Source: Rhizobium oryziradicis
Lineage (GTDB): Bacteria > Pseudomonadota > Alphaproteobacteria > Rhizobiales > Rhizobiaceae
Direction of reading: 5' to 3'
Length of the DNA stretch: 64,000 nt
Assembly (NCBI RefSeq): GCF_001939045.1
Contig: NZ_MKIM01000031.1
Location: 186,001 to 250,000, forward strand
Shown in pieces: positions 24,185 through 33,300 of this stretch (position 1 is its first letter; every line of letters starts with the position of its first letter). Under the pieces are notes generated by a model that saw nothing but the letters and a program-made list of their open reading frames with translations, made no database searches and was not told the origin of the DNA. The translations under genes and the position numbers were made by a program.

Positions 24185-24359
24185 CCGACAAAGGCAGATT
24201 TTTTGGCCAAGCCAATGGAAGGAAGTTTCAAGCTTGAAGCGCAGAGCGCTTTATCCTTCACTTGGGCATGTACGTTATCGTTCAACTAAGCCCGATTGAA
24301 CGCGACATGCTGTAATATGGCGCTGCGTCTGAATTGGTCAAGCGGTGCCGAAAAAAATG

Positions 24360-25574
24360 CTAAATTGCATGCCCTGTCAAAAGTTTAGGGTTATTGGCGA
24401 CAGTTGTTCCGGCAGCCTCCGAGATAAAATAGTTTTTCAGCTTGGGCAGGCGTTCCACCAGTCCAAGGCCAAAATCGCGGGCAATGCGCAACGGCATCAC
24501 ATCGTTGGAGAATAGCCGGTTCAGCACATCGGTGGTGACACCCATGCGGAAAGTGTCAAAGCGCCGCCATGTCTGATAACGCTCCAGCACATGGATGGTG
24601 CCGATGTCGAGGCCCAGACGATCGGCGTCAACAATGGTTTCGGCAAGGGCTGCCACATCCTTGAAGCCAAGGTTGAGTCCTTGGCCTGAGATGGGGTGAA
24701 TGCCGTGGGCGGCGTCGCCCGCCAGCGCCAGCCTCGGTGCCACAAAGGCCCGTGCTAAGGTGAGGCCCAGCGGAAAGGCGCGACGGTCGTGTGATGCACG
24801 AATGGCACCCAGCTTGTGACCGAAGCGGCGCTCCAGCTCGGTGTCAAACACCAGATCATCCGAGGCCACCAGCCGATCCGCATCTTCTGTGCGCTCTGTC
24901 CACACCAGGGAAGAGCGATTGCCGGTCAGCGGCAGAATGGCGAAGGGGCCTGCGGGCAGAAAGTGCTCTTCTGCCACGCCTTCATGCGGACGTTCATGTT
25001 CAACCGTGGTGACAATGCCGGACTGGCCATAGGCCCAGGTGACGGTTTTAATGCCAGCCATATCGCGAATGCGCGAGCGCACGCCATCGCAGGCGACCAC
25101 CAGACGTGCACTCAGCGTTGTGCCGTTGGATAGGCTGATGTCTGCCTGATGGCCGCTGTTGGAAAACCCGGTGGCCCGCACATCATTGTGGATCGGAATG
25201 CCCGCTTTTTCAGCCGCTTTCAGCAAGGCACCGACCATGGCGACATTGGGGACCATATGGGCAAAGGGCTCGCCGTTCTCGACTGTGCCATCAAAGGTTA
25301 GAAACACGGGCCGCACAGGGTCGCTGGCTTTTGAATCGGTGATGATCATTTTGTTGATCGGTTGCGATTGCGGGGCAATCTCATCCCACACGCCAAACAC
25401 CGTCAGCATTTTTGTGGCCGCCGAAATGATGGCGGAGGCGCGGGGATCATGCTTCCACTGGTTTTGAGGGGCCGCCTCGATCACCTGAATATCAAGGTGC
25501 GGCGCTGCCAGCTTGACCGCGAGCGCTGCTGAGAGGCCAACATAGCCACCGCCAACCACAATCATATCCGCCAT
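24360..25574 (-). CDS. UbiH/COQ6-type FAD monooxygenase (ubiquinone biosynthesis)
   Basis: 404-residue flavin hydroxylase. The Rossmann dinucleotide motif is VVGGGYVGLSAAL (about 5-17), a second FAD motif LVVACDGVRSRIRD lies mid-protein, and LAGDAAHGIHPISGQGLNLGFKDVAALAE is the hallmark of the UbiH/UbiF/UbiL group that hydroxylates the quinone ring. Which ring position it acts on cannot be read from sequence, since alphaproteobacterial members have broadened regioselectivity. It is transcribed away from the thioesterase gene. Confidence 0.9.
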   Translation of the reverse strand: MADMIVVGGGYVGLSAALAVKLAAPHLDIQVIEAAPQNQWKHDPRASAIISAATKMLTVFGVWDEIAPQSQPINKMIITDSKASDPVRPVFLTFDGTVENGEPFAHMVPNVAMVGALLKAAEKAGIPIHNDVRATGFSNSGHQADISLSNGTTLSARLVVACDGVRSRIRDMAGIKTVTWAYGQSGIVTTVEHERPHEGVAEEHFLPAGPFAILPLTGNRSSLVWTERTEDADRLVASDDLVFDTELERRFGHKLGAIRASHDRRAFPLGLTLARAFVAPRLALAGDAAHGIHPISGQGLNLGFKDVAALAETIVDADRLGLDIGTIHVLERYQTWRRFDTFRMGVTTDVLNRLFSNDVMPLRIARDFGLGLVERLPKLKNYFISEAAGTTVANNPKLLTGHAI

Positions 25575-25659
25575 CGCTCATTCCCTTGCACATTGTATTG
25601 CTTTGCTCCTCTATATAGATCACTTCAATGCATCTTCCTACCACCGGGGCTTTTCCAAA

Positions 25660-26544
25660 ATGACGCAGCCAGCACTTTCCACCACACCTATGGAGCAATT
25701 GCTTGAGACGCTTGATCTCGAGGTGCTGGAGGTCAATCTGTTTCGGGGCACAAGCCCGCAGGTGGGCTGGCAGCGGGTGTTTGGCGGGCAGGTGATTGCG
25801 CAGGCGCTGGTGGCGGCGCAACGCTGTGTGGATGCAAATCGCTACGTTCATTCCCTGCATGCCTATTTCATGCGTCCGGGCGATCCCGCGGTGCCGATTG
25901 TCTATGAGGTGGAGCGCATTCGCGATGGGGCAAGCTTTGCCACACGCCGGGTTGTGGCCATTCAGCACGGCAAGGCCATTTTCTCCATGTCGGCATCGTT
26001 TCAATATGACGAGGAGGGGCTTGATCATCAGGTCGATATGCCCGCCGTTGTACCACCGGAAAAGCTGATGGCGGAAGCGGACTTCCGGCAGATGTTTTTG
26101 GCCCAAGCCCCGGAATCCGTCAAAAAATACTGGGGACGGGAGCGCCCGGTGGAGTTTCGTCCCACATCGTTCAAACACTATATGTCGACCGACAAGCTTG
26201 AACCAACATCGGATATCTGGGTGCGCCTGACCGGCCCTGTGCCGGATGATCGCGGCCTGCAGGCGGCAGTGCTGGCCTATCTTTCCGATATGACGCTGCT
26301 GGATGTTTCGCTCTATGCCCATGGCATGTCGATCTTCGATCAGCGCATTCAGGCAGCCAGTCTTGATCACGCCATGTGGTTTCACCGGCCCTCGCAGCTT
26401 GAGGATTGGATGCTCTATAGCCAGGATAGTCCCAGCACGTCTGGCGGGCGTGGCATGAGCCGTGGCTCGATTTATACGCGATCCGGGCAGCTGATTGCCT
26501 CTGTTGCCCAGGAAGGTTTGATTCGGAAAAGAGCAAATGATTAA
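25660..26544 (+). CDS. tesB: Acyl-CoA thioesterase II
   Basis: 294-residue double hot-dog thioesterase that releases free fatty acids from acyl-CoA. The N-terminal hot-dog has NLFRGTSPQVGWQRVFGGQVIAQAL, and the C-terminal hot-dog has YLSDMTLLDVSLY (catalytic Asp) and LDHAMWFHRP. The ATG at 25660 (MTQPALSTTPMEQ) is chosen from family N-termini, as the 19 codons before it look like leader. It is divergent from the UbiH-type gene. Confidence 0.92.
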   Translation: MTQPALSTTPMEQLLETLDLEVLEVNLFRGTSPQVGWQRVFGGQVIAQALVAAQRCVDANRYVHSLHAYFMRPGDPAVPIVYEVERIRDGASFATRRVVAIQHGKAIFSMSASFQYDEEGLDHQVDMPAVVPPEKLMAEADFRQMFLAQAPESVKKYWGRERPVEFRPTSFKHYMSTDKLEPTSDIWVRLTGPVPDDRGLQAAVLAYLSDMTLLDVSLYAHGMSIFDQRIQAASLDHAMWFHRPSQLEDWMLYSQDSPSTSGGRGMSRGSIYTRSGQLIASVAQEGLIRKRAND

Positions 26545-26550
26545 TATTTG

Positions 26551-26571
26551 TGCACATTTGTGCAAATGCAC
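26551..26571. promoter_or_regulatory. TGCAC/GTGCA dyad cluster, possible NtrC site
   Basis: TGCAC-N4-GTGCA-AA-TGCAC lies just after the tesB stop and about 100 nt upstream of a sigma-54-like promoter. NtrC sites are built from TGCAC/GTGCA half-sites, though usually with wider spacing, so this is only a candidate enhancer. Confidence 0.35.
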
Positions 26572-26666
26572 AAAAAATGCAGGAATATTGCCTAATCAAT
26601 TGCCTTTTTCTTAATCTTCTCCTCGTTCATCTTTACTTTTCAATAGGTTATTGGCCTTTTTCAAAC

Positions 26667-26682
26667 TGGCACGATGTTTGAA
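26667..26682 (+). promoter_or_regulatory. Sigma-54 promoter of glnK-amtB
   Basis: TGGCACGATGTTTGAA matches the -24/-12 consensus TGGCACG-N4-TTGCA except for A in place of the -12 C. It lies 90 nt before glnK. Nitrogen-controlled RpoN/NtrC expression of glnK-amtB is well established in rhizobia. Confidence 0.6.
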
Positions 26683-26771
26683 TGTAAGAGGACAGTCGCT
26701 GCTGGTAAATGCTGGCCAGCGGCAAGGAGATCGGTGTCAAGCCGAGGATAAACCAGAGGATGGGAAACCAG

Positions 26772-27110
26772 ATGAAGATTGTGATGGCCATTATCAAGCC
26801 GTTCAAGCTGGATGAAGTGCGTGAGGCACTGACAGCCGTCGGTATACAGGGCCTGACCGTGACCGAAGTGAAAGGCTACGGGCGTCAGAAGGGGCATACT
26901 GAGATCTATCGCGGCACCGAATATGCTGTCAGCTTTTTGCCAAAGCTGAAAATCGAAGTCGCTGTGTCATCCGACATTGCTGAAAAGGCTGTTGAGGCAA
27001 TCGCATCGGCTGCCAAGACCGGTCAGATCGGCGACGGCAAGATTTTCGTTTACGCCATCGATCAGGCTGTGCGTATCCGTACCGGCGAAACAGACACCGA
27101 AGCCTTGTAA
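26772..27110 (+). CDS. glnK: PII nitrogen regulatory protein GlnK
   Basis: 112-residue trimeric signal protein. The T-loop (residues 37-55) contains KGHTEIYRGTEY with the uridylylation Tyr51, and the C-terminal signature is GDGKIFVYAIDQAVRIRTGE. GlnK reads 2-oxoglutarate, ADP and ATP and plugs the AmtB ammonium channel at high nitrogen. The ATG is chosen by family N-terminus (MKIVMAIIKPFKLDEV). amtB follows after 28 nt, the standard glnK-amtB pair. Confidence 0.95.
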   Translation: MKIVMAIIKPFKLDEVREALTAVGIQGLTVTEVKGYGRQKGHTEIYRGTEYAVSFLPKLKIEVAVSSDIAEKAVEAIASAAKTGQIGDGKIFVYAIDQAVRIRTGETDTEAL

Positions 27111-27138
27111 GATCGGCCGTCAAGGGGAGTTCATTTCT

Positions 27139-28497
27139 ATGTCATTTTCCAAGTTTACATCCCGGGCCGCGAGCCTTGGTGCTGCATCGGCAGCGCTGTT
27201 GGCACCGGTCGTGGCCTTTGCGCAGGACGCTGCACCTGCTGCGGCAACGGCTGCTGCTGCCGTGCCTGAAAAGGGCGATACAACGTTCATGTTCATCTCC
27301 ACATTGTTGGTGCTGTTCATGGTGGTGCCAGGTCTCGGCCTGTTTTACGGCGGTCTGGTCCGTGCCAAGAACATGCTATCCGTGTTGATGCAATGCACCG
27401 TCATTGCCTGCATGGTCATGATCATCTGGGTTATATACGGCTATTCCTTTGCGTTTGGCGGCAGCGAAAGTCCTTTCTTCGGCGGCTTTGCCAAGTTGTT
27501 CCTCTCGGGCGTTACGCCTGCATCCACGGCTGCGACCTTTACCAAGGGCGTTGTTATCCCTGAATACATCTTCATGCTGTTCCAGATGACCTTTGCGGCG
27601 ATCACGCCCGCCCTGATCATCGGTGCCTTTGCCGAGCGCATCAAGTTCTCGGCTGTGATCCTGTTTACATTCCTGTGGGTCACCTTCGTTTATTTCCCGA
27701 TTGCGCACATGGTTTGGGACAGCAACGGCTATCTCTTCAAGCTGGGCGCGCTTGATTTTGCAGGCGGCACGGTTGTTCACATCAACGCCGGTGTTGCTGG
27801 CCTGGTGGGTGCCATTCTCGTTGGCAAGCGTACCGGTTACGGCAAGGACATGATGGCTCCGCATTCGATGACCATGACCTATATCGGTGCCGCTATGCTG
27901 TGGTTCGGCTGGTTTGGCTTCAACGCCGGTTCTAATCTGGAAGCATCCGGTGGTGCGATGATCGCGACTGTAAACACCTTTGTGGCAACGGCTGCTGCAA
28001 CGCTGTCGTGGTGCGTGGTTGAATCGTTTACCCGCGGCAAGGCATCCATGTTGGGTGCGGCATCGGGCATGGTTGCCGGTCTGGTTGCTGTCACCCCTGC
28101 GGCCGGTATCGTTGGCCCAATGGGTGCGATTGTTCTCGGTGCGATCGTATCGCCGCTGTGCTACTTCTTCGTTTCGGTTGTGAAGAACAAGTTCGGCTAC
28201 GACGATACGGCTGACGTGTTTGGCGTGCATGGCATTGGCGGCATGTTCGGTGCGATTGCAACCGGCATCTTCGCAAGCGCCTCGCTCGGTGGCGTCGGCT
28301 ATGCTGAAGGTGTGACCATGGGCCATCAGGTCATGGTTCAGATCCAGGCTGTGGTCATCACCATCGCATGGACCGGCATCGGCTCTTTCATCCTCTACAA
28401 GATCGTCGATATGGTTGTTGGTCTGCGTGTGCCTGTTGAGGCTGAGCGCGAAGGTCTTGACCTCGCTTCTCACGGCGAAGCTGCCTACCACAATTGA
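27139..28497 (+). CDS. amtB: Ammonium transporter AmtB
   Basis: 452-residue inner-membrane ammonium channel of the Amt/Mep/Rh family. It has a cleavable signal peptide (ending PVVAFAQ), a linker, and about eleven membrane spans. The pore twin histidines are in VVHINAGVAGLVGAI and FGVHGIGGMFGAI, and the family signature AGGTVVHINAG is present. It is co-transcribed with glnK under the sigma-54-like promoter and has a terminator about 60 nt after its stop. Confidence 0.96.
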   Translation: MSFSKFTSRAASLGAASAALLAPVVAFAQDAAPAAATAAAAVPEKGDTTFMFISTLLVLFMVVPGLGLFYGGLVRAKNMLSVLMQCTVIACMVMIIWVIYGYSFAFGGSESPFFGGFAKLFLSGVTPASTAATFTKGVVIPEYIFMLFQMTFAAITPALIIGAFAERIKFSAVILFTFLWVTFVYFPIAHMVWDSNGYLFKLGALDFAGGTVVHINAGVAGLVGAILVGKRTGYGKDMMAPHSMTMTYIGAAMLWFGWFGFNAGSNLEASGGAMIATVNTFVATAAATLSWCVVESFTRGKASMLGAASGMVAGLVAVTPAAGIVGPMGAIVLGAIVSPLCYFFVSVVKNKFGYDDTADVFGVHGIGGMFGAIATGIFASASLGGVGYAEGVTMGHQVMVQIQAVVITIAWTGIGSFILYKIVDMVVGLRVPVEAEREGLDLASHGEAAYHN

Positions 28498-28556
28498 GTG
28501 GGTTGAGGGTCGGTTCCGTTCTGAAACGACCCTTGCGATCCTCTTCAACATCCTCG

Positions 28557-28582
28557 AAAGCCCGGTTCGTGCCGGGCTTTTT
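28557..28582 (+). terminator. Rho-independent terminator after amtB
   Basis: Perfect 9-bp stem AAAGCCCGG (28557-28565) / CCGGGCTTT (28572-28580), loop TTCGTG, followed by T residues. Confidence 0.9.
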
Positions 28583-28736
28583 GTTGTTTTCGGGCGGTTT
28601 TGGTCGCGAATTCTCCATGGTTAAAGGAGCATTAACTCCGCATCGGCTACGGTGTGCTGTTAGAAGACCGGATTTTATCTGACTGATTCGTCCGGTCTGC
28701 CCCCTTTGTCTCAATTGTACTGGCAGGCGAACAGGT

Positions 28737-31394
28737 ATGAGCAGAACCACGCTGGCAGCATTGGAAGAGAGAACGCCCCGGTCCGTTGTGATCGGTTTTC
28801 TCATCAGGCAGTTTATGGTCCTGATTGGTTTTGGCGTGTTTCTGGGTCTGGTCGCGGCTGTTGCGGCACTTTCCACCTGGAATATCGACGATCCCAGCTT
28901 TTCCTATGCCACAGATCGCGCACCCACCAACATTCTTGGCTATCCCGGTGCGGTGTTTGCCGATCTTTCCATGCAGTTTTTTGGCTTGGCCTCGGTTGCC
29001 GCCTTGCTGCCTGTTTTGGCCTGGGCGCTGTCTTTGATTTCAGGCCGCCGAATCACACGTCTGCCACGCCGCCTTGCCGCCTGGGGGGCTGGTGCCGTTG
29101 TGGGGGCCGCGGTGTTTGGCTGCTTTCCGCCGCCTGCTACATGGCCAATCCCCAATGGTATCGGCGGCGTTATTGGCGATATGATTTTGCGCTTTCCGGC
29201 GCTGTTTGTCGGAGCCTATCCCACCGGCACGTTTGCAATGACGATTGGCTGCATTCTGGCTGTTCCCATGCTGTGGTTCATGCTGTTTGCTGCCGGTATC
29301 ATTGGCAATTCCGAGGATGAGGATGTTGAAGACGACATTATTGCCGTCCGCGCCCGTCCAAATGGGGCAGCGGCCAAAAATCAGACCGATAAGGGTGCGG
29401 CAAACAAGCAGAGTGCCCGTGACATTGAGGACGAGGAAGAAGAGGATCGCGTTGGCCCCTTTGCCCTGATTGCAGGCAGCATTACACATGCATGGTACAC
29501 CGGCAATGCCCGCATCCGCCGTTTGGCTGGCCTCAAGCCCAAGACGCGTGAGCGGGCCGATTTCGATCAGCCCTATGATTTCAACGATGACGAATTTGCT
29601 GGCGGTGATGCCCCGCATATGAGCGGTGTTCGTGCCGAGCCAGCCTTTACGCCTGCAAATGTGCGGCGACGTATTGCGGCTCCATCTGTGAGCTTTGACG
29701 ACGAACGGGATCAACCGCCTTTTGACCTGAAGGGAAGAGGCCGGTCCTCGGACGATATTCTGTTTGATGATGACGATGAGGATCTCGCGCCGCAGCCAAC
29801 GGGACGGCGTGGTCCGGCGCGCTCTGAGCGGCCCCGTGCGGCACCTGTGGCCCCTGCTGGTCCCCGCAACAATCGCGGCTTCCAGCTACCGTCTGTGGAT
29901 TTGTTGATCGAGCCACCGCGCAGCGTGACCAAGGATGTCACGCTGTCCGCTGACCAGCTGGAGCAAAATGCCCGTCTGCTGGAAGGTGTGCTGGAAGACT
30001 TTGGCGTCAAGGGCGAGATTATCGAGGTGCGTCCCGGCCCGGTCGTCACCCTCTATGAGCTGGAGCCAGCACCGGGTATCAAATCGTCGCGTGTGATTGG
30101 TTTGGCCGATGATATCGCCCGCTCCATGAGCGCCATTGCCGCGCGTGTTGCCGTGGTGCCGGGCCGCAATGCTATCGGCATCGAGCTGCCAAACCGCACG
30201 CGTGAGACGGTGTATTTGCGCGAAATGATCAGCAGTCGCGATTTTGATGGCTCAAAGGCCAAATTGCCGATGGCGCTGGGTAAAACCATTGGCGGTGAGC
30301 CAGTGATTGCCGATCTGGCCAAAATGCCACATTTGCTGGTGGCGGGCACCACCGGTTCTGGTAAATCGGTGGCGATCAACACCATGATCTTGTCGCTGGT
30401 CTATCGTCTGCCGCCGGAAAAATGCCGCCTGATCATGATTGATCCGAAAATGCTGGAACTGTCGATCTATGATGGCATTCCGCATCTGCTCTCGCCCGTG
30501 GTGACCGATCCGAAAAAGGCAGTTGTTGCCTTGAAATGGACCGTGCGCGAAATGGAAGAGCGCTACAAGAAAATGTCCAAGATCGGCGTGCGCAACATCG
30601 ATGGCTTCAACAGCCGGGTGGAACAGGCGATTGAAAAGGGCGAAGTGCTGACGCGCACCGTGCAGACCGGCTTTGACCGCCAGACCGGCGAGGCCATGTA
30701 TGAAACCGAAAAATTCGATCTCAAGCCCATCCCCTATATCGTTGTGATTATCGACGAAATGGCCGATCTGATGATGGTGGCTGGCAAGGACATTGAAGGT
30801 GCTGTGCAGCGTCTGGCGCAGATGGCGCGTGCGGCGGGCATTCACGTGATCATGGCGACCCAGCGTCCATCGGTGGATGTGATCACCGGTACCATCAAGG
30901 CCAACTTCCCGACCCGTATCTCGTTTCAGGTGACGTCCAAGATCGATAGCCGCACCATTTTGGGCGAGCAGGGTGCCGAGCAGCTGCTCGGTATGGGTGA
31001 TATGCTCTACATGGCAGGCGGCGGGCGCATTCAGCGCGTTCACGGCCCGTTTGTATCGGACAATGAGGTCGAAGACATTGTCGCTTACCTCAAGACGCAA
31101 GGTGCGCCGGATTACCTTGACGCGGTCACCATTGACGAGGAAGACGACGAGGGTGGCCCGGCGGGAACCGGCAATCTGGCGGCGTCCGATGATCCTTATG
31201 ATCAGGCCGTGGCGGTTGTGTTGCGCGATGGCAAGGCCTCGACCTCCTATGTTCAGCGCAGACTGGGCATTGGCTATAACCGCGCGGCCTCCTTGATCGA
31301 GCGTATGGAGCAAGAGGGCATTATTGGCCCGGCCAACCACGCTGGAAAGCGCGAAATTCTTGTGCCGACCGAAGCCGATATCATTGAAAGATAA
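28737..31394 (+). CDS. ftsK: DNA translocase FtsK
   Basis: 885-residue septal DNA pump. Four N-terminal membrane spans (about 20-190) anchor it at the divisome, an acidic Pro/Arg-containing linker follows (about 195-400), then the RecA-like motor with Walker A AGTTGSGKS (about 535-543) and Walker B VVIIDEMADLM (about 665-675). The C-terminal gamma winged helix (last 65 residues, QRRLGIGYNRAASLIERME) reads polar DNA sequences and activates XerCD at dif. The linker is shorter than in E. coli FtsK, as is usual in this group. Confidence 0.96.
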   Translation: MSRTTLAALEERTPRSVVIGFLIRQFMVLIGFGVFLGLVAAVAALSTWNIDDPSFSYATDRAPTNILGYPGAVFADLSMQFFGLASVAALLPVLAWALSLISGRRITRLPRRLAAWGAGAVVGAAVFGCFPPPATWPIPNGIGGVIGDMILRFPALFVGAYPTGTFAMTIGCILAVPMLWFMLFAAGIIGNSEDEDVEDDIIAVRARPNGAAAKNQTDKGAANKQSARDIEDEEEEDRVGPFALIAGSITHAWYTGNARIRRLAGLKPKTRERADFDQPYDFNDDEFAGGDAPHMSGVRAEPAFTPANVRRRIAAPSVSFDDERDQPPFDLKGRGRSSDDILFDDDDEDLAPQPTGRRGPARSERPRAAPVAPAGPRNNRGFQLPSVDLLIEPPRSVTKDVTLSADQLEQNARLLEGVLEDFGVKGEIIEVRPGPVVTLYELEPAPGIKSSRVIGLADDIARSMSAIAARVAVVPGRNAIGIELPNRTRETVYLREMISSRDFDGSKAKLPMALGKTIGGEPVIADLAKMPHLLVAGTTGSGKSVAINTMILSLVYRLPPEKCRLIMIDPKMLELSIYDGIPHLLSPVVTDPKKAVVALKWTVREMEERYKKMSKIGVRNIDGFNSRVEQAIEKGEVLTRTVQTGFDRQTGEAMYETEKFDLKPIPYIVVIIDEMADLMMVAGKDIEGAVQRLAQMARAAGIHVIMATQRPSVDVITGTIKANFPTRISFQVTSKIDSRTILGEQGAEQLLGMGDMLYMAGGGRIQRVHGPFVSDNEVEDIVAYLKTQGAPDYLDAVTIDEEDDEGGPAGTGNLAASDDPYDQAVAVVLRDGKASTSYVQRRLGIGYNRAASLIERMEQEGIIGPANHAGKREILVPTEADIIER

Positions 31395-31420
31395 TAATCG
31401 GACCATAGATCGTGACATAA

Positions 31421-31519
31421 GAGCATCGGCTGAAAAGTGGGAACCGGTTTTCAGATAAATCCGATGCGGAAACAAAAACTGAGAGCATCGCGCTGATTCC
31501 AGTGTTCTGCACGATGCTC
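31421..31519. repeat. RIME-like intergenic palindromic element, copy A2
   Basis: About 99 bp, nearly the same as 6144-6246: GAGCATCGG, then CTGAAAAGTGGGAACCGG followed by TTTTCAG, and GAGCATCGC with ACGATGCTC. It lies 26 bp after the ftsK stop and before lolA. Confidence 0.8.
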
Positions 31520-31605
31520 CCTTGTGGCTGAGCGATCACGATGGTGTGTGCGTCATTATGATGCCGTCTTGATACATCACTGTCGAGGCGATGAAGGAGA
31601 ATAGA

Positions 31606-32259
31606 ATGCGTGAAAAACAAGCCGCTGCGGCTGGCTCTTCCTGTTTCAACCGCCGTGGCTTTCTGGGCCTTTCGGCTGCTGTTGCTGCAAGCTTGGCGTC
31701 TGGTTCGCCGGTGTTTGCGCAGGCCACCAGCAGCACGGCGCAGAAAATTGCCGATCACTTTGCCTCGGTGAAAACCATGATGGGCGAATTTGTGCAATTT
31801 GGCCCGCGCGGTGATCAGACAGCCGGTAAATTCTATCTGGAGCGCCCCGGCAAGCTGCGGTTTAACTACGAGCAACCTTCGCCCATGCGGGTTATTTCTG
31901 ATGGTCGCAATGTGGCAATTGGCAATACCAAGATGAAAACATGGGATGTTTATCCCTTGTCGAAGACGCCGCTCAGCCTGTTGCTGTCTGATCGCATCGA
32001 TCTTGGTCACCAGATGGTGCGTCAGGTGAAGGAAGAACAGGATCTGACCACCATTGTGCTGGGCGATAAGTCGATTTTTGGCGACCAGACGATCACTTTG
32101 ATGTTTGACCCCAAGACATTTGAGTTGCGTCAGTGGACGGTAACGGATGCGCAAGGCAAAGACACGTCGGTGATGATTTTCAACGTGCAGCAGGGCGTGA
32201 ACTTCGACGATAAGGTGTTTCAGGTGCCCTATGACGAGATCAACAAGCGCGGTGGCTGA
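31606..32259 (+). CDS. lolA: LolA-like outer-membrane lipoprotein carrier, Tat-like signal
   Basis: 217-residue periplasmic LolA-fold protein that ferries lipoproteins from the inner membrane to LolB or the outer membrane. GKFYLERPGKLRFNYEQPSPMRVISDGRNV is the family core, and VTDAQGKDTSVMIFNVQQGV is near the C-terminus. The signal region has NRRGFLGLSAAVAASLA ending at VFAQ; the RRGFLG box is a twin-arginine type motif, unusual for LolA. AAGGAG sits before the ATG at 31606. A terminator follows. Confidence 0.88.
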   Translation: MREKQAAAAGSSCFNRRGFLGLSAAVAASLASGSPVFAQATSSTAQKIADHFASVKTMMGEFVQFGPRGDQTAGKFYLERPGKLRFNYEQPSPMRVISDGRNVAIGNTKMKTWDVYPLSKTPLSLLLSDRIDLGHQMVRQVKEEQDLTTIVLGDKSIFGDQTITLMFDPKTFELRQWTVTDAQGKDTSVMIFNVQQGVNFDDKVFQVPYDEINKRGG

Positions 32260-32283
32260 TCTGTTGATGACTGCTTGATGTGG

Positions 32284-32318
32284 AAAAGGCGCGGGCTCGG
32301 TAAGCTTTGCGCCTTTTT
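32284..32318 (+). terminator. Rho-independent terminator after lolA
   Basis: Stem AAAAGGCGC (32284-32292) / GCGCCTTTT (32309-32317) followed by T residues, 25 nt after the lolA stop. Confidence 0.85.
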
Positions 32319-32395
32319 GCTGTTCAAGGCCGCCGCCATTGCCTAAACCGATCTATCGGCTTTGCGGTCGTGCCGGCAAAAGGATTGTTTCTGTT

Positions 32396-33199
32396 ATGGC
32401 TTTTTCACTCTCCACCTGGAACATCAACTCGGTGCGTCTGCGCATGCCGATTGTCGAGCAGTTTGTTGCCGCCCATCAGCCGGATATTTTGTGCCTGCAG
32501 GAAATCAAATGCCAGAACCACGAATTCCCGATGGAGGCCATGCAGGCCCTTGGCTATCCGCATGTGCTGGTGCATGGGCAGAAGGGCTACCACGGGGTCG
32601 CAATCGCTTCAAAGCTGCCGTTGACCGAAGATTATCGCAAGGATTATTGCGGCGTGGGCGATAGCCGTCATATCTCGGCGCTGTTCGAGGTGGGCGGCCG
32701 GCGCATTCGGGTGCATAATTTCTATGTGCCCGCCGGTGGCGATGAACCAAACCGCGAGATCAACCCGAAATTCGGCCATAAGCTCGATTTTGTCGAGGAA
32801 ATGAAGGTTCTTTCGGCGACAGCCGAGCCTCAGACCTCGGCTATTTTGGTGGGCGATCTCAATATTGCTCCGCTGGAGCATGATGTTTGGTCGCATAAGG
32901 CGCTGTTGAAAATTGTCAGCCACACGCCGGTAGAAACCGAAGGCCTGCTAGAGGTGATCCAGAAGGGCGGATGGGTGGATCTGATGCGCGAACTGGTCGA
33001 TCCATCGCAAAAACTCTATACGTGGTGGAGCTATCGCGCCAAGGATTGGGATGCCGCCGACAAGGGACGGCGTCTGGACCATATCTGGTCGTCACCAGAC
33101 CTGCGGCCTGCGCTCAAATCGATTGATATTTTGCGCGAAGCCCGTGGCTGGGACAAGCCATCCGATCATGTGCCAGTGACAGTGCATTTCGATTTCTAG
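32396..33199 (+). CDS. xthA: Exodeoxyribonuclease III (AP endonuclease)
   Basis: 267-residue Mg-dependent 3'-5' exonuclease and AP endonuclease for base-excision repair. Active-site motifs are TWNINSVRLRM, CLQEIKCQ (Glu36), LVGDLNIAPLEHDVW (Asp/Asn pair), RRLDHIW and the terminal SDHVPV (Asp-His). The start MAFSLSTWNINS is chosen from the family; the frame opens 57 nt upstream. The stop codon lies in the left end of a RIME-like repeat. Confidence 0.94.
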   Translation: MAFSLSTWNINSVRLRMPIVEQFVAAHQPDILCLQEIKCQNHEFPMEAMQALGYPHVLVHGQKGYHGVAIASKLPLTEDYRKDYCGVGDSRHISALFEVGGRRIRVHNFYVPAGGDEPNREINPKFGHKLDFVEEMKVLSATAEPQTSAILVGDLNIAPLEHDVWSHKALLKIVSHTPVETEGLLEVIQKGGWVDLMRELVDPSQKLYTWWSYRAKDWDAADKGRRLDHIWSSPDLRPALKSIDILREARGWDKPSDHVPVTVHFDF

Positions 33200-33300
33200 A
33201 GTTTGTCAGGGAAAAGTGGAATCCGGTTTTCCCGAAAAGACAAACGAAATCAAAGGAAGCTAGAGTCTGTCTGGTTCAATTTGAACCTGACAGACTCTAG
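33196..33300. repeat. RIME-like intergenic palindromic element, copy B2
   Basis: 105-bp element with 15-bp ends CTAGAGTTTGTCAGG / CCTGACAGACTCTAG (imperfect inverted repeat), an inner palindrome GGGAAAAGTGGAATCCGG then TTTTCCC, and GGTTCAATTTGAACC. It fills the whole gap between convergent xthA and the cNMP gene, and both TAG stops are in its terminal CTAG. Confidence 0.85.

Noticed and set aside
32405..32923. Minus-strand frames opposite xthA
   Set aside because: Shadow frames of a confidently identified exonuclease III gene.
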